Below, one piece after another: positions 7,092-14,768 of a DNA stretch of 17,156 bases; position 1 is the stretch's first letter, and every line of letters starts with the position of its first letter. The notes beneath the pieces are model-generated. The model saw only the letters and a list, made by a program, of their open reading frames with translations, had not been told where the DNA came from and did not search any database. The translations under genes were made by a program, and so were the position numbers. This stretch comes from UBA10427 sp003500135 (GTDB taxonomy: Bacteria > Bacteroidota > Bacteroidia > Cytophagales > Cyclobacteriaceae): contig CAWZYQ010000078.1 of the NCBI GenBank assembly GCA_963966275.1, forward strand, positions 1 through 17,156. The letters are read 5' to 3'.

Positions 7092-7730
7092 TTAAGATTT
7101 CTTCAGTGTTTTTCTCCCATACTTGCTGCAAATCGGACATTCGGCAGGGTCATGGCCACGTGCCTTGCAGTATTCGCGACCGAAGTAGATGATCTGCAGG
7201 TGTAGCTTGTTCCAGGTTTCTTCAGGAAAAAGGCGTTTCAGATCCTTTTCCGTTTTTTCCACATTTTTGCCTGTTGAAAGCCCCCAGCGATAGGCCAGCC
7301 GATGGATATGTGTATCGATGGGGAATGCCGGTATGCCGAACGCCTGCGACATAACTACCGAAGCTGTTTTGTGGCCCACGCCCGGCAGCGCTTCCAGTTG
7401 TTCAAAAGATGCGGGCACAGAACCTTTATGTTCGTTGATGATAATATGCGACAGGTCAAAAATGGCTTTGGATTTTCGGGGAGACAAACCGCAGGGGCGG
7501 ATGATGTCGGCAATTTCAGGCACAGTGAGTTTGACCATGTCAAATGGGTTGTCGGCCAGTTTGAAAAGGTGTGGCGTCACTTTGTTTACCCGCTCGTCGG
7601 TACATTGTGCCGATAGCAATACGGCCACCAATAAGGTGTAGGCATCCTGATGCGAGAGCGGGATGGGCGTCTGAGGATATAAATTGTCAAGAATTTTTGC
7701 TATTTCGGCCGCCTTTTCTTTTTTCGTCAC
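7092..7730 (-). CDS. nth: Endonuclease III (DNA glycosylase/AP lyase)
   Basis: Nth removes oxidised pyrimidines from DNA and cleaves the abasic site in base excision repair. The 212 residues show LLSAQCTDERVN (38-49), the helix-hairpin-helix LPGVGHKTA (115-123) with catalytic lysine K121, and PIDTHIHRLAYRWGL with catalytic D139. The C-terminal Fe-S region has only three cysteines, C188, C198 and C201 (C-X9-C-X2-C); the fourth cysteine of the canonical C-X6-C-X2-C-X5-C motif is absent. The start is GTG; reading upstream there is a stop in frame before any ATG, and the N-terminus MTKKEKAAE fits the family. A possible promoter on the minus strand is TTG (7782-7784), 21 bp, TAAATATG (7753-7760). 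Confidence 0.95.
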   Translation of the reverse strand: MTKKEKAAEIAKILDNLYPQTPIPLSHQDAYTLLVAVLLSAQCTDERVNKVTPHLFKLADNPFDMVKLTVPEIADIIRPCGLSPRKSKAIFDLSHIIINEHKGSVPASFEQLEALPGVGHKTASVVMSQAFGIPAFPIDTHIHRLAYRWGLSTGKNVEKTEKDLKRLFPEETWNKLHLQIIYFGREYCKARGHDPAECPICSKYGRKTLKKS

Positions 7731-7767
7731 TGTTTGAAATTTATGAATGGAACATATTTACCCTGAT

Positions 7768-7790
7768 AAGTCGTTGTTTTTCAACGACTT
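7768..7790. repeat. Perfect 9-bp inverted repeat in the nth/mscS divergent region
   Basis: AAGTCGTTG, a TTTTT loop and CAACGACTT form a perfect hairpin, extendable by TGAT/ATCA with one bulged base. It lies between two divergent genes, so it is not an obvious terminator. It overlaps the -33 element and spacer of the candidate nth promoter, a position compatible with an operator or an untranslated-region stem. No repressor is suggested by the neighbourhood. Confidence 0.5.
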
Positions 7791-7965
7791 CATCAGCTCA
7801 TGATGCTTACGATCAGAGCCTGGCCCAAAGTGTCAGGCCCTTTGGGTTAAAAGACCCAAAACAAGACTTTGGATTGATTTGTTCAGGTCAAAATAATTTC
7901 GTGGGCAAACATAATCATTTTATGCTTTTTTGCGTATTTCGCATTGAAAATGGAAAGGAAACATT

Positions 7966-8865
7966 ATGAAGATACGCCGGGTAATAAACAGGATTGAACA
8001 TAAAAGCAGGGCAGCCAAGCTTTGGCTGTTGATTAAATTCTTATTGCTCATTTTTATTATTTATGTGAAAGCTACCGGTAAACCCTGGCTGAACGAGTTG
8101 GGCATATCCGACAGTCAAATCCAGGCGGTACTATTTTACCTTACTTCCAACCTGATGGTAGTCATCAGCCGGCTATTGGTCATTATATTTTATCTGAGGC
8201 AAAGGCAGGAGCATCCCTACGACTCCGACAATTTTATTCTAGGGGTCCGCTGGATCGGCACTTCCCTGAACTTTGTTTTCCTGGTGGTGACCATTTTTCT
8301 GTTTTTCGATATCGACTATCGCGCTTTATTTACCTCACTATCTATTATTGCGGCGGCCATAGCCATTCTATCCAAAGACTACATCTCCAACATGATCAAC
8401 GGTATGATCATATTGTTTACCGACCATGTATCGCTGGGCGATTATGTGAAAGTGAAGGAACACCGGGGCAAAATTGTAGATGTGAACCTGACCAACGTGC
8501 ACCTGCTCAATGAAGACGATGACCTGGTATTGATCCCCAACCAGATCATGCTCAATGTAGAGGTGATCAATTACACCAAGCGGATCATAAACCGGGTGAA
8601 TATCGAGTTTGAGGTGGCCTACACGTATCTTGAAAATGTCGGGGAACTGGAGGAATACCTGATTGGCGTATTAAAACCGTACGATGAGCATATCGAAAAA
8701 GACAGTTGTTTTTTACGGACCGCCGAACTCAAAAAAGATACGGCACTTTTTCACTTTCAATACATCATTAAATTCCCCGATAAGAATGTAGGGCGGCGCA
8801 TCAGAAGGGCCATACTGCGCAATGTGGTGAAGTACATATCGCAGAAGAAGGAAGTGGCTAAGTGA
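7966..8865 (+). CDS. MscS-family mechanosensitive ion channel
   Basis: This 299-residue inner-membrane protein has about four hydrophobic segments (roughly 20-37, 55-77, 93-112, 117-136). The last runs into the MscS pore-helix and beta-domain signature: SIIAAAIAILSKDYISNMINGM, then the beta domain beginning FTDHVSLGDYVKV and containing GKIVDVNLTNVHL and LIPNQIMLN. A short C-terminal domain follows, making it one of the compact members. Family role: opening on membrane tension during hypo-osmotic shock, or small-solute conductance. The ATG has an AAAGGA sequence 6 nt upstream (7954-7959). The pore-lining segment has the Ala-rich packing but not the exact glycine pattern of E. coli MscS, so gating may differ. 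Confidence 0.9.
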   Translation: MKIRRVINRIEHKSRAAKLWLLIKFLLLIFIIYVKATGKPWLNELGISDSQIQAVLFYLTSNLMVVISRLLVIIFYLRQRQEHPYDSDNFILGVRWIGTSLNFVFLVVTIFLFFDIDYRALFTSLSIIAAAIAILSKDYISNMINGMIILFTDHVSLGDYVKVKEHRGKIVDVNLTNVHLLNEDDDLVLIPNQIMLNVEVINYTKRIINRVNIEFEVAYTYLENVGELEEYLIGVLKPYDEHIEKDSCFLRTAELKKDTALFHFQYIIKFPDKNVGRRIRRAILRNVVKYISQKKEVAK

Positions 8866-8886
8866 CATCAAGTTTTCCCTAAATAA

Positions 8887-8916
8887 TTGCATTATTTATC
8901 AATAACCCTATATTTG
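8887..8916 (+). promoter_or_regulatory. Bacteroidota-type promoter for the small membrane-protein gene
   Basis: TTG (8887-8889), a 19-bp spacer and TATATTTG (8909-8916) match the Bacteroidota primary-sigma consensus (-33 TTG/TTTG, -7 TAnnTTTG) exactly. The expected start of transcription, about 7 nt further on, leaves a leader of roughly 25 nt before the ATG at 8950. It is the cleanest promoter in the window and strong support for the phylum call. Confidence 0.75.
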
Positions 8917-8949
8917 AACCTTATTAACTCAAAAACCAACAGTAAAACT

Positions 8950-9210
8950 ATGGAAAATCAAAATGCGCCTGTAATGTCTGTAAAGGACTGGGCAATCACT
9001 ATTTTTATTACCAGTATCCCATTCGTTGGAATTATTATGTTGTTTGTTTGGGCTTTTAGCAGCGGAAATAATCCCAACAAATAAAATTTTGCAAAAGGGG
9101 CACTAATCATCGCTGCCATCTTTATCGCGCTTTATATTTTATTTATGCTAGTATTTGGCGCTGCATTATTCAGTGGACTTGGCGGAATGGATGGAATGAA
9201 TTCCTATTAA
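8950..9210 (+). pseudogene. Small two-helix membrane protein interrupted by an in-frame TAA
   Basis: From the ATG at 8950, 44 codons encode MENQNAPVMSVKDW, a hydrophobic helix (ITIFITSIPFVGIIMLFVWAF) and SSGNNPNK, then TAA at 9082-9084. Without any frame change the next 41 codons read NFAKGALIIAAIFIALYILF and a glycine-rich tail ending MDGMNSY, with a second TAA at 9208-9210. The two halves look like one protein: I recall Bacteroidota small membrane proteins in which NPNK is directly followed by one residue and then N(W/F)AKA and a second helix. The unit has its own promoter (8887-8916) and terminator (9234-9264). A nonsense mutation, a base-call error or stop-codon readthrough could each explain it; if the TAA is real, a 44-residue one-helix product is made. 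Confidence 0.7.
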
Positions 9211-9233
9211 CGTCAGATCGAAAAAATAAATTG

Positions 9234-9264
9234 AAAGCTATTCCACAACGGAATAGCTTTTTTT
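9234..9264. terminator. Intrinsic terminator, probably bidirectional
   Basis: AAAGCTATTCC (9234-9244), loop ACAAC and GGAATAGCTTT (9250-9260) form an 11-bp perfect stem, followed on the plus strand by further T residues to 9264. It ends the small membrane-protein unit. The stop codon of the convergent RDD gene (9263-9265) overlaps its T-tract, and the minus-strand reading has a weaker T-rich tail, so it may serve both directions. Confidence 0.88.
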
Positions 9265-9994
9265 ATGCATGAGATTCGTAGTATTCGTAATCTTTTACTA
9301 ACAGATCGAGGTACTCAACATTATGGCCGGGCCCCTGAGTGTTGAATTGCCCCCTTATTTTCACCGCCAGTGAATCAGCTGGGGTTTGATTGCCCTGTTT
9401 TTCATATAAAGTCAGCGCCCTTTTGATAACATTGATTTGCTGGTCGGATAATACTTTGATTTCTTCGGAAAAGGTAGGCTCATACTCCTGATTTATTTTG
9501 CTCAGGGTATGTTCCTGCAAATAGGGCTTGTTCATTTTAAGGCTGATCACAGTAGTGCCGGCAGCCATGTCGCCAAGGCGCTGGCCTTTTTTACCGAGTG
9601 CGATACACAAAATGGCAATAGCGCCATAAAATGAAAAATCGATGGGTCGAAGGATCCATCTAAGCAGGTAGTTACCCAGTGAGGGTTGGCTGCCATCAAG
9701 GTTGACCACCTTTACGCTCATTGCCTTTTTTCCTATAGATTGACCGTTCATAAAAACTTCAAAAAGCAGATGATAGAATAAAAAGGGGATACCAACGATC
9801 ACGATTGCGACTACTAATAAGTCGCTGTTCAAATTTTGAAATCCACCTAAAAGGCCCATTGAAAGCAATACGATAACGATATAGGCGATTAATATCAGTG
9901 AATCGATGAGATAAGCCAACAGGCGATCTCCTATACTAGCCAGTGCATAGCTGATCTGCACATTGTGCGAAGTCGTAATGTTTACCTTTTCCAA
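9263..9994 (-). CDS. RDD family membrane protein
   Basis: The 243-residue protein has an N-terminal RDD domain: SIGDRLLAYLIDSLILIAYI (20-39), a second membrane segment (about 57-77), FEVFMNGQSIGKKAMSVKVVN, then a third (about 105-125), ending GQRLGDMAAGTTVISLK. About 85 soluble, charged C-terminal residues follow. RDD proteins are small integral membrane proteins of varied or unknown role; some have been linked to transport. The start is TTG at 9992-9994: an in-frame stop lies just upstream with no ATG between, and MEKVNITTSHNVQ is the usual N-terminus of such proteins. It is divergent from the MoxR operon, and genomic pairing of RDD with SpoIIM and MoxR genes suggests a shared function. Confidence 0.9.
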   Translation of the reverse strand: MEKVNITTSHNVQISYALASIGDRLLAYLIDSLILIAYIVIVLLSMGLLGGFQNLNSDLLVVAIVIVGIPFLFYHLLFEVFMNGQSIGKKAMSVKVVNLDGSQPSLGNYLLRWILRPIDFSFYGAIAILCIALGKKGQRLGDMAAGTTVISLKMNKPYLQEHTLSKINQEYEPTFSEEIKVLSDQQINVIKRALTLYEKQGNQTPADSLAVKIRGQFNTQGPGHNVEYLDLLVKDYEYYESHA

Positions 9995-10036
9995 ATTGCA
10001 GGTTTTTTATATATTCCGGTATTTTCTGGGCAAATT

Positions 10037-11023
10037 ATGAAAGAAGCGGCATTTGTAAAAAACAATAAACAAAAATGGTTGCGTTATGAGGAAAAATTGA
10101 AGCATCAACGCGACCTGACTCCCGATGAGCTGGCACAACTGTACATTGACCTCACCGATGATCTTTCCTTTGCCCGGACACACTACCCGGACAGCGAACT
10201 GGTGAACTATTTAAATCAAATGGCTTCCGGTGTGCACCAGGGGATTTATAAAAATAAAAAGGAGGAAAAAGGCCGCTTTAAACGTTTTTGGCTTAAAGAG
10301 CTGCCCGAAACCATGGCGACCGTGCAGAAAGCACTGCTGATCAGCTTCATCATATTCATGGTCAGCATGACTATTGGCTGGGTATCTGCCGCTAATGACA
10401 CCACATTTGTTCGGCTGATTTTAAGTGATGCCTATGTGAACATGACGGAGAAGAACATAGAAAAGGGAGACCCGTTGGCGGTATATAAATCGATGAAGGA
10501 AAGCATAATGTTTGTCGGTATTACCATCAACAACGTCATGGTTTCTTTCCGCACGTTTGCCGCCGGAGTTTTTACCGCAGTAGGAACAGGATTTATGATA
10601 TTTCGAAATGGCGTTATGGTCGGCGCTTTTGTAGAATTCTTTTTTGAGCAAAACCTTGGCTTTACGGCCATTATGATCATTATGATCCATGGCACGCTGG
10701 AATTGTCGGCGATTGTGATTGCCGGTGCGGCGGGGATCACCATGGGCAACAGCATATTATTTCCGGGCACCTATACACGGCTCGAATCGTTTAAGCGGGG
10801 AGCGAAAAAGGGTTTGAAAATTGTTATCGGGTTGGCGCCTGTATTCTTCATTGCCGGGTGGATTGAAGGTTATATAACCCGGCTTACGGAAATGCCATTG
10901 TTTTTGCGATATGTCATCATTGGCGGATCCGCAGTTTTTATCATATACTATTTTATAATTTTACCCAACAAAATAAGGATTGATGCAAGACAAAAAGAAG
11001 ATAGAACTTTATCAGGTTCGTAA
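10037..11023 (+). CDS. SpoIIM/DUF95 family membrane protein
   Basis: This 328-residue protein has a soluble N-terminus of about 90 residues (PDELAQLYIDLTDDLSFART) and then a polytopic SpoIIM-type domain. That includes the first membrane helix after KALLISFIIFMVSMTIGW, the conserved core FRTFAAGVFTAVGTG, FRNGVMVGAF, and HGTLELSAIVIAGAAG, followed by two more helices. The name comes from Bacillus sporulation, but the family is widespread in non-sporulating bacteria next to MoxR/DUF58 genes, as here. I chose ATG at 10037 because the further upstream start would overlap the divergent RDD gene and adds residues unlike the family. It is the first gene of the plus-strand operon. A weak promoter match (TTG, about 21 bp, TATTTTCTG) lies within the 42-bp gap before it. 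Confidence 0.9.
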   Translation: MKEAAFVKNNKQKWLRYEEKLKHQRDLTPDELAQLYIDLTDDLSFARTHYPDSELVNYLNQMASGVHQGIYKNKKEEKGRFKRFWLKELPETMATVQKALLISFIIFMVSMTIGWVSAANDTTFVRLILSDAYVNMTEKNIEKGDPLAVYKSMKESIMFVGITINNVMVSFRTFAAGVFTAVGTGFMIFRNGVMVGAFVEFFFEQNLGFTAIMIIMIHGTLELSAIVIAGAAGITMGNSILFPGTYTRLESFKRGAKKGLKIVIGLAPVFFIAGWIEGYITRLTEMPLFLRYVIIGGSAVFIIYYFIILPNKIRIDARQKEDRTLSGS

Positions 11024-11885
11024 TTTTAGCGAGGTGATGGGCGCTACCATCGACTTCATACGTCAACAGTTTAAACCGCTGATGAGCGCCATATTGCTGG
11101 TATTTACGCCGATAGCGCTGATAAACGGCATATTGATGACGCGATATTTTGTCAATATTTTCAACTTTGCCAGCAACCCGCAGGATCTCGATAATTTTAA
11201 TCCTTTTCTCCTCGTTTTTGGTGGAGGCAATATGGTAATGTTTTTCATAAGCATTCTGGCCTTGCTCGTACTCACAGCCATGGTTTTTCAATATTTTGTT
11301 CTCTATCAAAAAAATGAAGGTGAAGTGACCTTCAATGAACTTTGGAACAGCTTGTGGCAACATGTACTTCCCCTTTTTGGCTATCACATTGTTTTTGGTA
11401 TTATGTTGGTCATCGCCTTTTTACTGCTTGTGATCCCCGGCTTCTATTTAATGCCTATTGTATCACTTGGGCTGGCGGCATTGGTTTTTGAGAAAAAGGG
11501 GATCTTTGAATCCTTTTCACGTGCCTATGAACTGATCAAAAATCATTGGTGGCAAACCTTTGGTATTTTGATCGTTGCCTATATTTTCCAAAATATCGTT
11601 TCCAATGTTTTCGCCATTCCTTTCTTTGGTATTTATTTCAAAGAGATCTTTACGATGGCCATTAATGAAGAAATACCCAACTTTAGCAATACGGGCGCTC
11701 AACTCTATTTGGGTTTCTCCTTCTTTGTCATGATGCTGGGTTCTTACATCACCTATCTCATCCCTTTTATAGCCATTGCTTTTCAGTACTTCAGCTTGTC
11801 GGAAGAGAAAGAAGCCAGCGGTCTGATGAAAGAAGTGGACGATTTTGATGTATCTAAAAATCAAGGAGGAGGCATTGAGGTATAG
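10983..11885 (+). CDS. Polytopic membrane protein of the MoxR cluster, unknown function
   Basis: About 300 residues with roughly six hydrophobic segments: near 33-55, 77-100, 128-155, 158-170, 188-212 and 245-272. The soluble N-terminus (MQDKKKIELYQVRNFSEVMG) and the short charged tail ending GGGIEV are both short. I do not recognise a named domain with confidence; the layout recalls DUF975/DUF4013-like or glycerophosphodiesterase-type membrane domains. The ATG at 10983 is preceded by AAGGA 4 nt upstream and lies inside the SpoIIM gene (41-bp overlap). Its last codons contain the ribosome binding site and TTG start of the next gene. This tight overlap makes a role in the same membrane assembly likely. 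Confidence 0.85.
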   Translation: MQDKKKIELYQVRNFSEVMGATIDFIRQQFKPLMSAILLVFTPIALINGILMTRYFVNIFNFASNPQDLDNFNPFLLVFGGGNMVMFFISILALLVLTAMVFQYFVLYQKNEGEVTFNELWNSLWQHVLPLFGYHIVFGIMLVIAFLLLVIPGFYLMPIVSLGLAALVFEKKGIFESFSRAYELIKNHWWQTFGILIVAYIFQNIVSNVFAIPFFGIYFKEIFTMAINEEIPNFSNTGAQLYLGFSFFVMMLGSYITYLIPFIAIAFQYFSLSEEKEASGLMKEVDDFDVSKNQGGGIEV

Positions 11886-12612
11886 AATAATCCAAATTGG
11901 TTTATTATTATTTTTTCTACTAAGCGGACTGCCGGAGGCTTTTACAAAAGATGTGAAGGGGCCTGCACAGAACCGTCAGGTACAATGGCAATACTTTGAC
12001 AAAATCACGTTGCAATCACTAAAGGAAGACCCGGACCTGATCTACACGCAACAGGATCGCAACTTTTATGAAATGGTCCGCGATTTCTTTCGAAGGCTGT
12101 GGCAATGGCTTGCTGAAAAGATCAACCAGTTGTTCAATGTCAACATCCAGGGCACTGATGTCACTATTTTCGCCTATGTAATCGCCTCGCTGGTGCTTAT
12201 TGTGGGCATTTACTTCCTGCTCAAAATGAGTGGTTTTTCCCTCTTTTTTACCAATAAGAAAGCAGGAAGTACTTACATAGTGGGCCAGGAGAATATTCAT
12301 GAAATAAATTTTGAGAAAGAAATCGCCGCCTTTCTCCGAAAGCAGAACTTTCGAATGGCCATACGTCATATGTACCTGTGGGCCCTGAAAAAAATGGACG
12401 ACCAGGGAAGCATCAAGTGGGAGCCTTTTAAAACAGAGCAACACTACCGGCAGGAAATTGCAGATGAGCAGTTGAAGCAGACTTATGGTCAAATGGCCTA
12501 TATTTTTGATTTTGTATGGTATGGCAATTTTGAGGCCGATGCTGCAATGGCCGATCGTATGCAGCGCCTGTTGAGCCAAATAGAACGAAAGGAGGTGGCT
12601 GTTGAAAATTAA
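11875..12612 (+). CDS. DUF4129-type membrane protein
   Basis: The 245-residue protein has an N-terminal signal or anchor (RYRIIQIGLLLFFLLSGL), an extracytoplasmic part of about 65 residues with amphipathic, Trp-rich helices, one membrane helix (about 97-117), and a cytoplasmic C-terminal domain. That domain (FEKEIAAFLRKQNFRMAIRHMYLWAL to DFVWYGNF) is typical of DUF4129, often found in or beside transglutaminase/MoxR/DUF58 clusters. I chose TTG at 11875: AAGGAGG (11863-11869) lies 5 nt upstream and the signal-like segment begins at once. An upstream TTG/ATG at 11845 would place charged residues before the anchor. It overlaps the preceding gene by 11 bp and the next by 11 bp. Confidence 0.82.
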   Translation: MRYRIIQIGLLLFFLLSGLPEAFTKDVKGPAQNRQVQWQYFDKITLQSLKEDPDLIYTQQDRNFYEMVRDFFRRLWQWLAEKINQLFNVNIQGTDVTIFAYVIASLVLIVGIYFLLKMSGFSLFFTNKKAGSTYIVGQENIHEINFEKEIAAFLRKQNFRMAIRHMYLWALKKMDDQGSIKWEPFKTEQHYRQEIADEQLKQTYGQMAYIFDFVWYGNFEADAAMADRMQRLLSQIERKEVAVEN

Positions 12613-13801
12613 CAAAAAATATCTTTTCTACCTGGGCATAATATTTGTGCTATTCTACCTTTCTTCACTGAACAACACCACCATTATCAACTGGGATTTT
12701 TCGATGCACTATCGCGACAAGATCCCTTTCGGGGGTTATGCGTTGAACGAATTGCTGCAAACGAGCTGGTTTGACGACTATAGACACTCTTACCAGTCGA
12801 TGTATGAGTGGACACCACAATGGGATGAGGACCTGCTGGTCATTTCCAGTTATTTTACCATAGACAAAGATGAAATAGAAAAGCTGGAGGAAATTCTTGC
12901 TGAAGGACACAATGTATTGCTGGCAGCCCACTTTTTTGACCCAACGCTACGTGAAAAACTGAACTTTACCTCTACCGGTGAGAATGCTTTGAATATTGAT
13001 AGCCTGGGAGTGCTGCCTGTAGAGGCGGACCTGAAAAACCCAAAGGCCAATGAGCGTTTTATTTCCGATAACCGGGTGATTGGTGAGTACTTCACTTCAT
13101 ACGATACGGCACACACAGAAGTATTGTTGAGTCATAAAAACGGGCCATTGGCTATTAAAATGACAGCCGATAGTATTGAAGGCAGTCTGGTGCTTTGCTC
13201 TGCTCCGCTGCTATTTAGTAACTATTCGCTCGTGATGGAGGATAATAATAAACTGGCCTCGGGCCTGTTGTCGCACCTGACGGGAACAAAGCTGCACTGG
13301 ACTGAATTTTACCAGGTAGGCCGTATGGAATCGCAGAGCTCGCTGCGTTATATTATGAAAGAGCCGGCGCTTCGAAACGCTTTTTTTGCCACGCTTTTTG
13401 CCCTGCTACTACTTATGATCTTCGATGCAAAGCGAAAGCAAAGACCTATACCGGTCATTGAACCACTTAAAAATACAACGCTTGAGTTTGTCCGTGTAAT
13501 CGGCAGCCTGTACTACCAGAAGGGCGACCATCGTGACCTTGCGCTGAAGAAGTTCCTGTACCTGCAGGACTACCTGAAGCGCTATTACTACATCAACTTT
13601 GAGCAGGAAGAAAAGTTGATGGAAAAGATTGCGGCTAAAACCGGCGTGAAGCAAAATCGTGTGGAAGCAATTTTTGATCAATACCGCTATTTTTTAAAAG
13701 TACGGCAAATCGACATTGAAGAACTGAGAATATTTACTGAACGAATAGAGGAATTTTATAAACATAAAGATGATGGACCAGGACAACACATTCCAAAATA
13801 G
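12602..13801 (+). CDS. DUF4350-type membrane protein
   Basis: This 399-residue protein has an N-terminal membrane helix (KYLFYLGIIFVLFYLSSL) and a periplasmic-side domain. The domain has a Rossmann-like look (DEDLLVISSYFTIDKDEIEKLEEILAEGHNVLLAA) matching DUF4350, a GATase1-like fold seen in MoxR-linked operons. A second membrane helix follows near 260-275 (AFFATLFALLLLMIF), then a cytoplasmic helical tail of about 120 residues. The start is TTG at 12602, 6 nt after AAAGGAGG (12588-12595), a near-complete complement of the 16S rRNA 3' end. It overlaps DUF4129 upstream by 11 bp and MoxR downstream by about 30 bp. Confidence 0.85.
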   Translation: MKINKKYLFYLGIIFVLFYLSSLNNTTIINWDFSMHYRDKIPFGGYALNELLQTSWFDDYRHSYQSMYEWTPQWDEDLLVISSYFTIDKDEIEKLEEILAEGHNVLLAAHFFDPTLREKLNFTSTGENALNIDSLGVLPVEADLKNPKANERFISDNRVIGEYFTSYDTAHTEVLLSHKNGPLAIKMTADSIEGSLVLCSAPLLFSNYSLVMEDNNKLASGLLSHLTGTKLHWTEFYQVGRMESQSSLRYIMKEPALRNAFFATLFALLLLMIFDAKRKQRPIPVIEPLKNTTLEFVRVIGSLYYQKGDHRDLALKKFLYLQDYLKRYYYINFEQEEKLMEKIAAKTGVKQNRVEAIFDQYRYFLKVRQIDIEELRIFTERIEEFYKHKDDGPGQHIPK

Positions 13802-14753
13802 AATTGACCTTTCCGAACTAAAAACCAAAGTAGATCAAATCCGAACTGAGATCAGAAAGATCCTGGTGGGCCAGGACGATCTGGTGGATCTGATGCTGAC
13901 GGCCCTGCTGGCCGATGGCCACGTGTTGATCGAGGGGGTGCCAGGGATTGCCAAGACCCTTACTGCCCGGGTGATGGCCAGGCTGATCACTGCGGAATTC
14001 AAGCGCATTCAGTTTACGCCCGATCTGATGCCTTCGGATATCCTGGGCACCAACATTTTCAATGTAAAGCATTCGGAGTTTGAGTTTCGCAAGGGGCCCC
14101 TGTTCAGCAATATCGTATTGATTGACGAGATCAACCGCTCCCCTGCCAAAACGCAATCGGCGCTGTTTGAGGTGATGGAAGAGCGTCAGGTGACCATGGA
14201 CGGACAGACCTACCCCTTTGAGCCGGTCTATATGATCCTGGCTACTCAAAATCCCATTGAGCAGGAGGGTACCTATCGCCTGCCCGAAGCGCAACTTGAC
14301 CGGTTTCTGTTCAAGCTGGTGATTGACTATCCGGGTATTGACGAGGAGGTGCAGATCCTGAATCGTCACCATGAGAAAAAGAATTTTGACAAGCTGGATG
14401 AAGTGCAGCCGGTAATTGGTAAGTCTACAATAGAATACCTGCGCGAGAAGGTAGCTCAGGTGTATGTCAATGAAAACCTGCTGCGATATATTGCCCAGTT
14501 GGTCACCAATACCCGCAACAGTCCGGCGATTTATCTGGGCGCTTCGCCGCGGGCTTCCATCGCCATACTGAACGCTTCCAAAGCCTATGCCGCCCTGCAG
14601 GGCCGCGATTTCGTGATCCCCGAAGATGTGCAAAAAGTGTATGCGCCGGTGATCAATCACCGCATCATTCTGACGCCGGAAGCGGAGATGGAAGGTCTGA
14701 ATGTTTTCAAAGTGTGTAAGCGACTGATCGACAAAGTGGAAGTACCCCGATAA
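13770..14753 (+). CDS. MoxR-type AAA+ ATPase
   Basis: MoxR ATPases act as chaperone-like motors that mature or insert partner complexes, usually with a von Willebrand-A-type protein encoded next door. The 327 residues contain Walker A GVPGIAKT (56-63), Walker B VLIDE (116-120, with D119 and E120), sensor 1 ATQNP (158-162), an arginine-finger region QLDRFLFK, and sensor 2 in GASPRASIAILNASKAYA. Length and motifs are normal and suggest an active ATPase. The start could be either of two adjacent ATGs (13770 or 13773). It overlaps the DUF4350 gene by about 30 bp and lies 15 bp before the DUF58 gene, its presumed partner. Confidence 0.96.
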   Translation: MMDQDNTFQNRIDLSELKTKVDQIRTEIRKILVGQDDLVDLMLTALLADGHVLIEGVPGIAKTLTARVMARLITAEFKRIQFTPDLMPSDILGTNIFNVKHSEFEFRKGPLFSNIVLIDEINRSPAKTQSALFEVMEERQVTMDGQTYPFEPVYMILATQNPIEQEGTYRLPEAQLDRFLFKLVIDYPGIDEEVQILNRHHEKKNFDKLDEVQPVIGKSTIEYLREKVAQVYVNENLLRYIAQLVTNTRNSPAIYLGASPRASIAILNASKAYAALQGRDFVIPEDVQKVYAPVINHRIILTPEAEMEGLNVFKVCKRLIDKVEVPR

Positions 14754-14768
14754 CGGAACATAACCGGC

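Noticed and set aside
7824..7872. Alternating CCCAAAG / CTTTGGG / CCCAAA / CTTTGG segments upstream of the MscS gene, resembling a second alternating-stem switch.
   Set aside because: The arms are only about 6 bp, there is no leader peptide with a meaningful composition, no U-tract follows, and the spacing to the gene is large; chance or a simple hairpin is more likely.
7571..7969. 132-codon plus-strand frame spanning the nth start and the nth/mscS gap.
   Set aside because: Its first part is antisense to conserved nth codons and its second part has no protein-like pattern; the gap is better read as regulatory DNA.
9995..10036. Upstream start (9965) for the SpoIIM gene, adding 24 residues.
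   Set aside because: It would overlap the divergent RDD start, and the added residues do not resemble the family; ATG at 10037 is the better choice.
12019..12615. 198-codon open frame antisense to the DUF4129 gene.
   Set aside because: Shadow of a supported gene in a tight operon; no independent promoter or family match.
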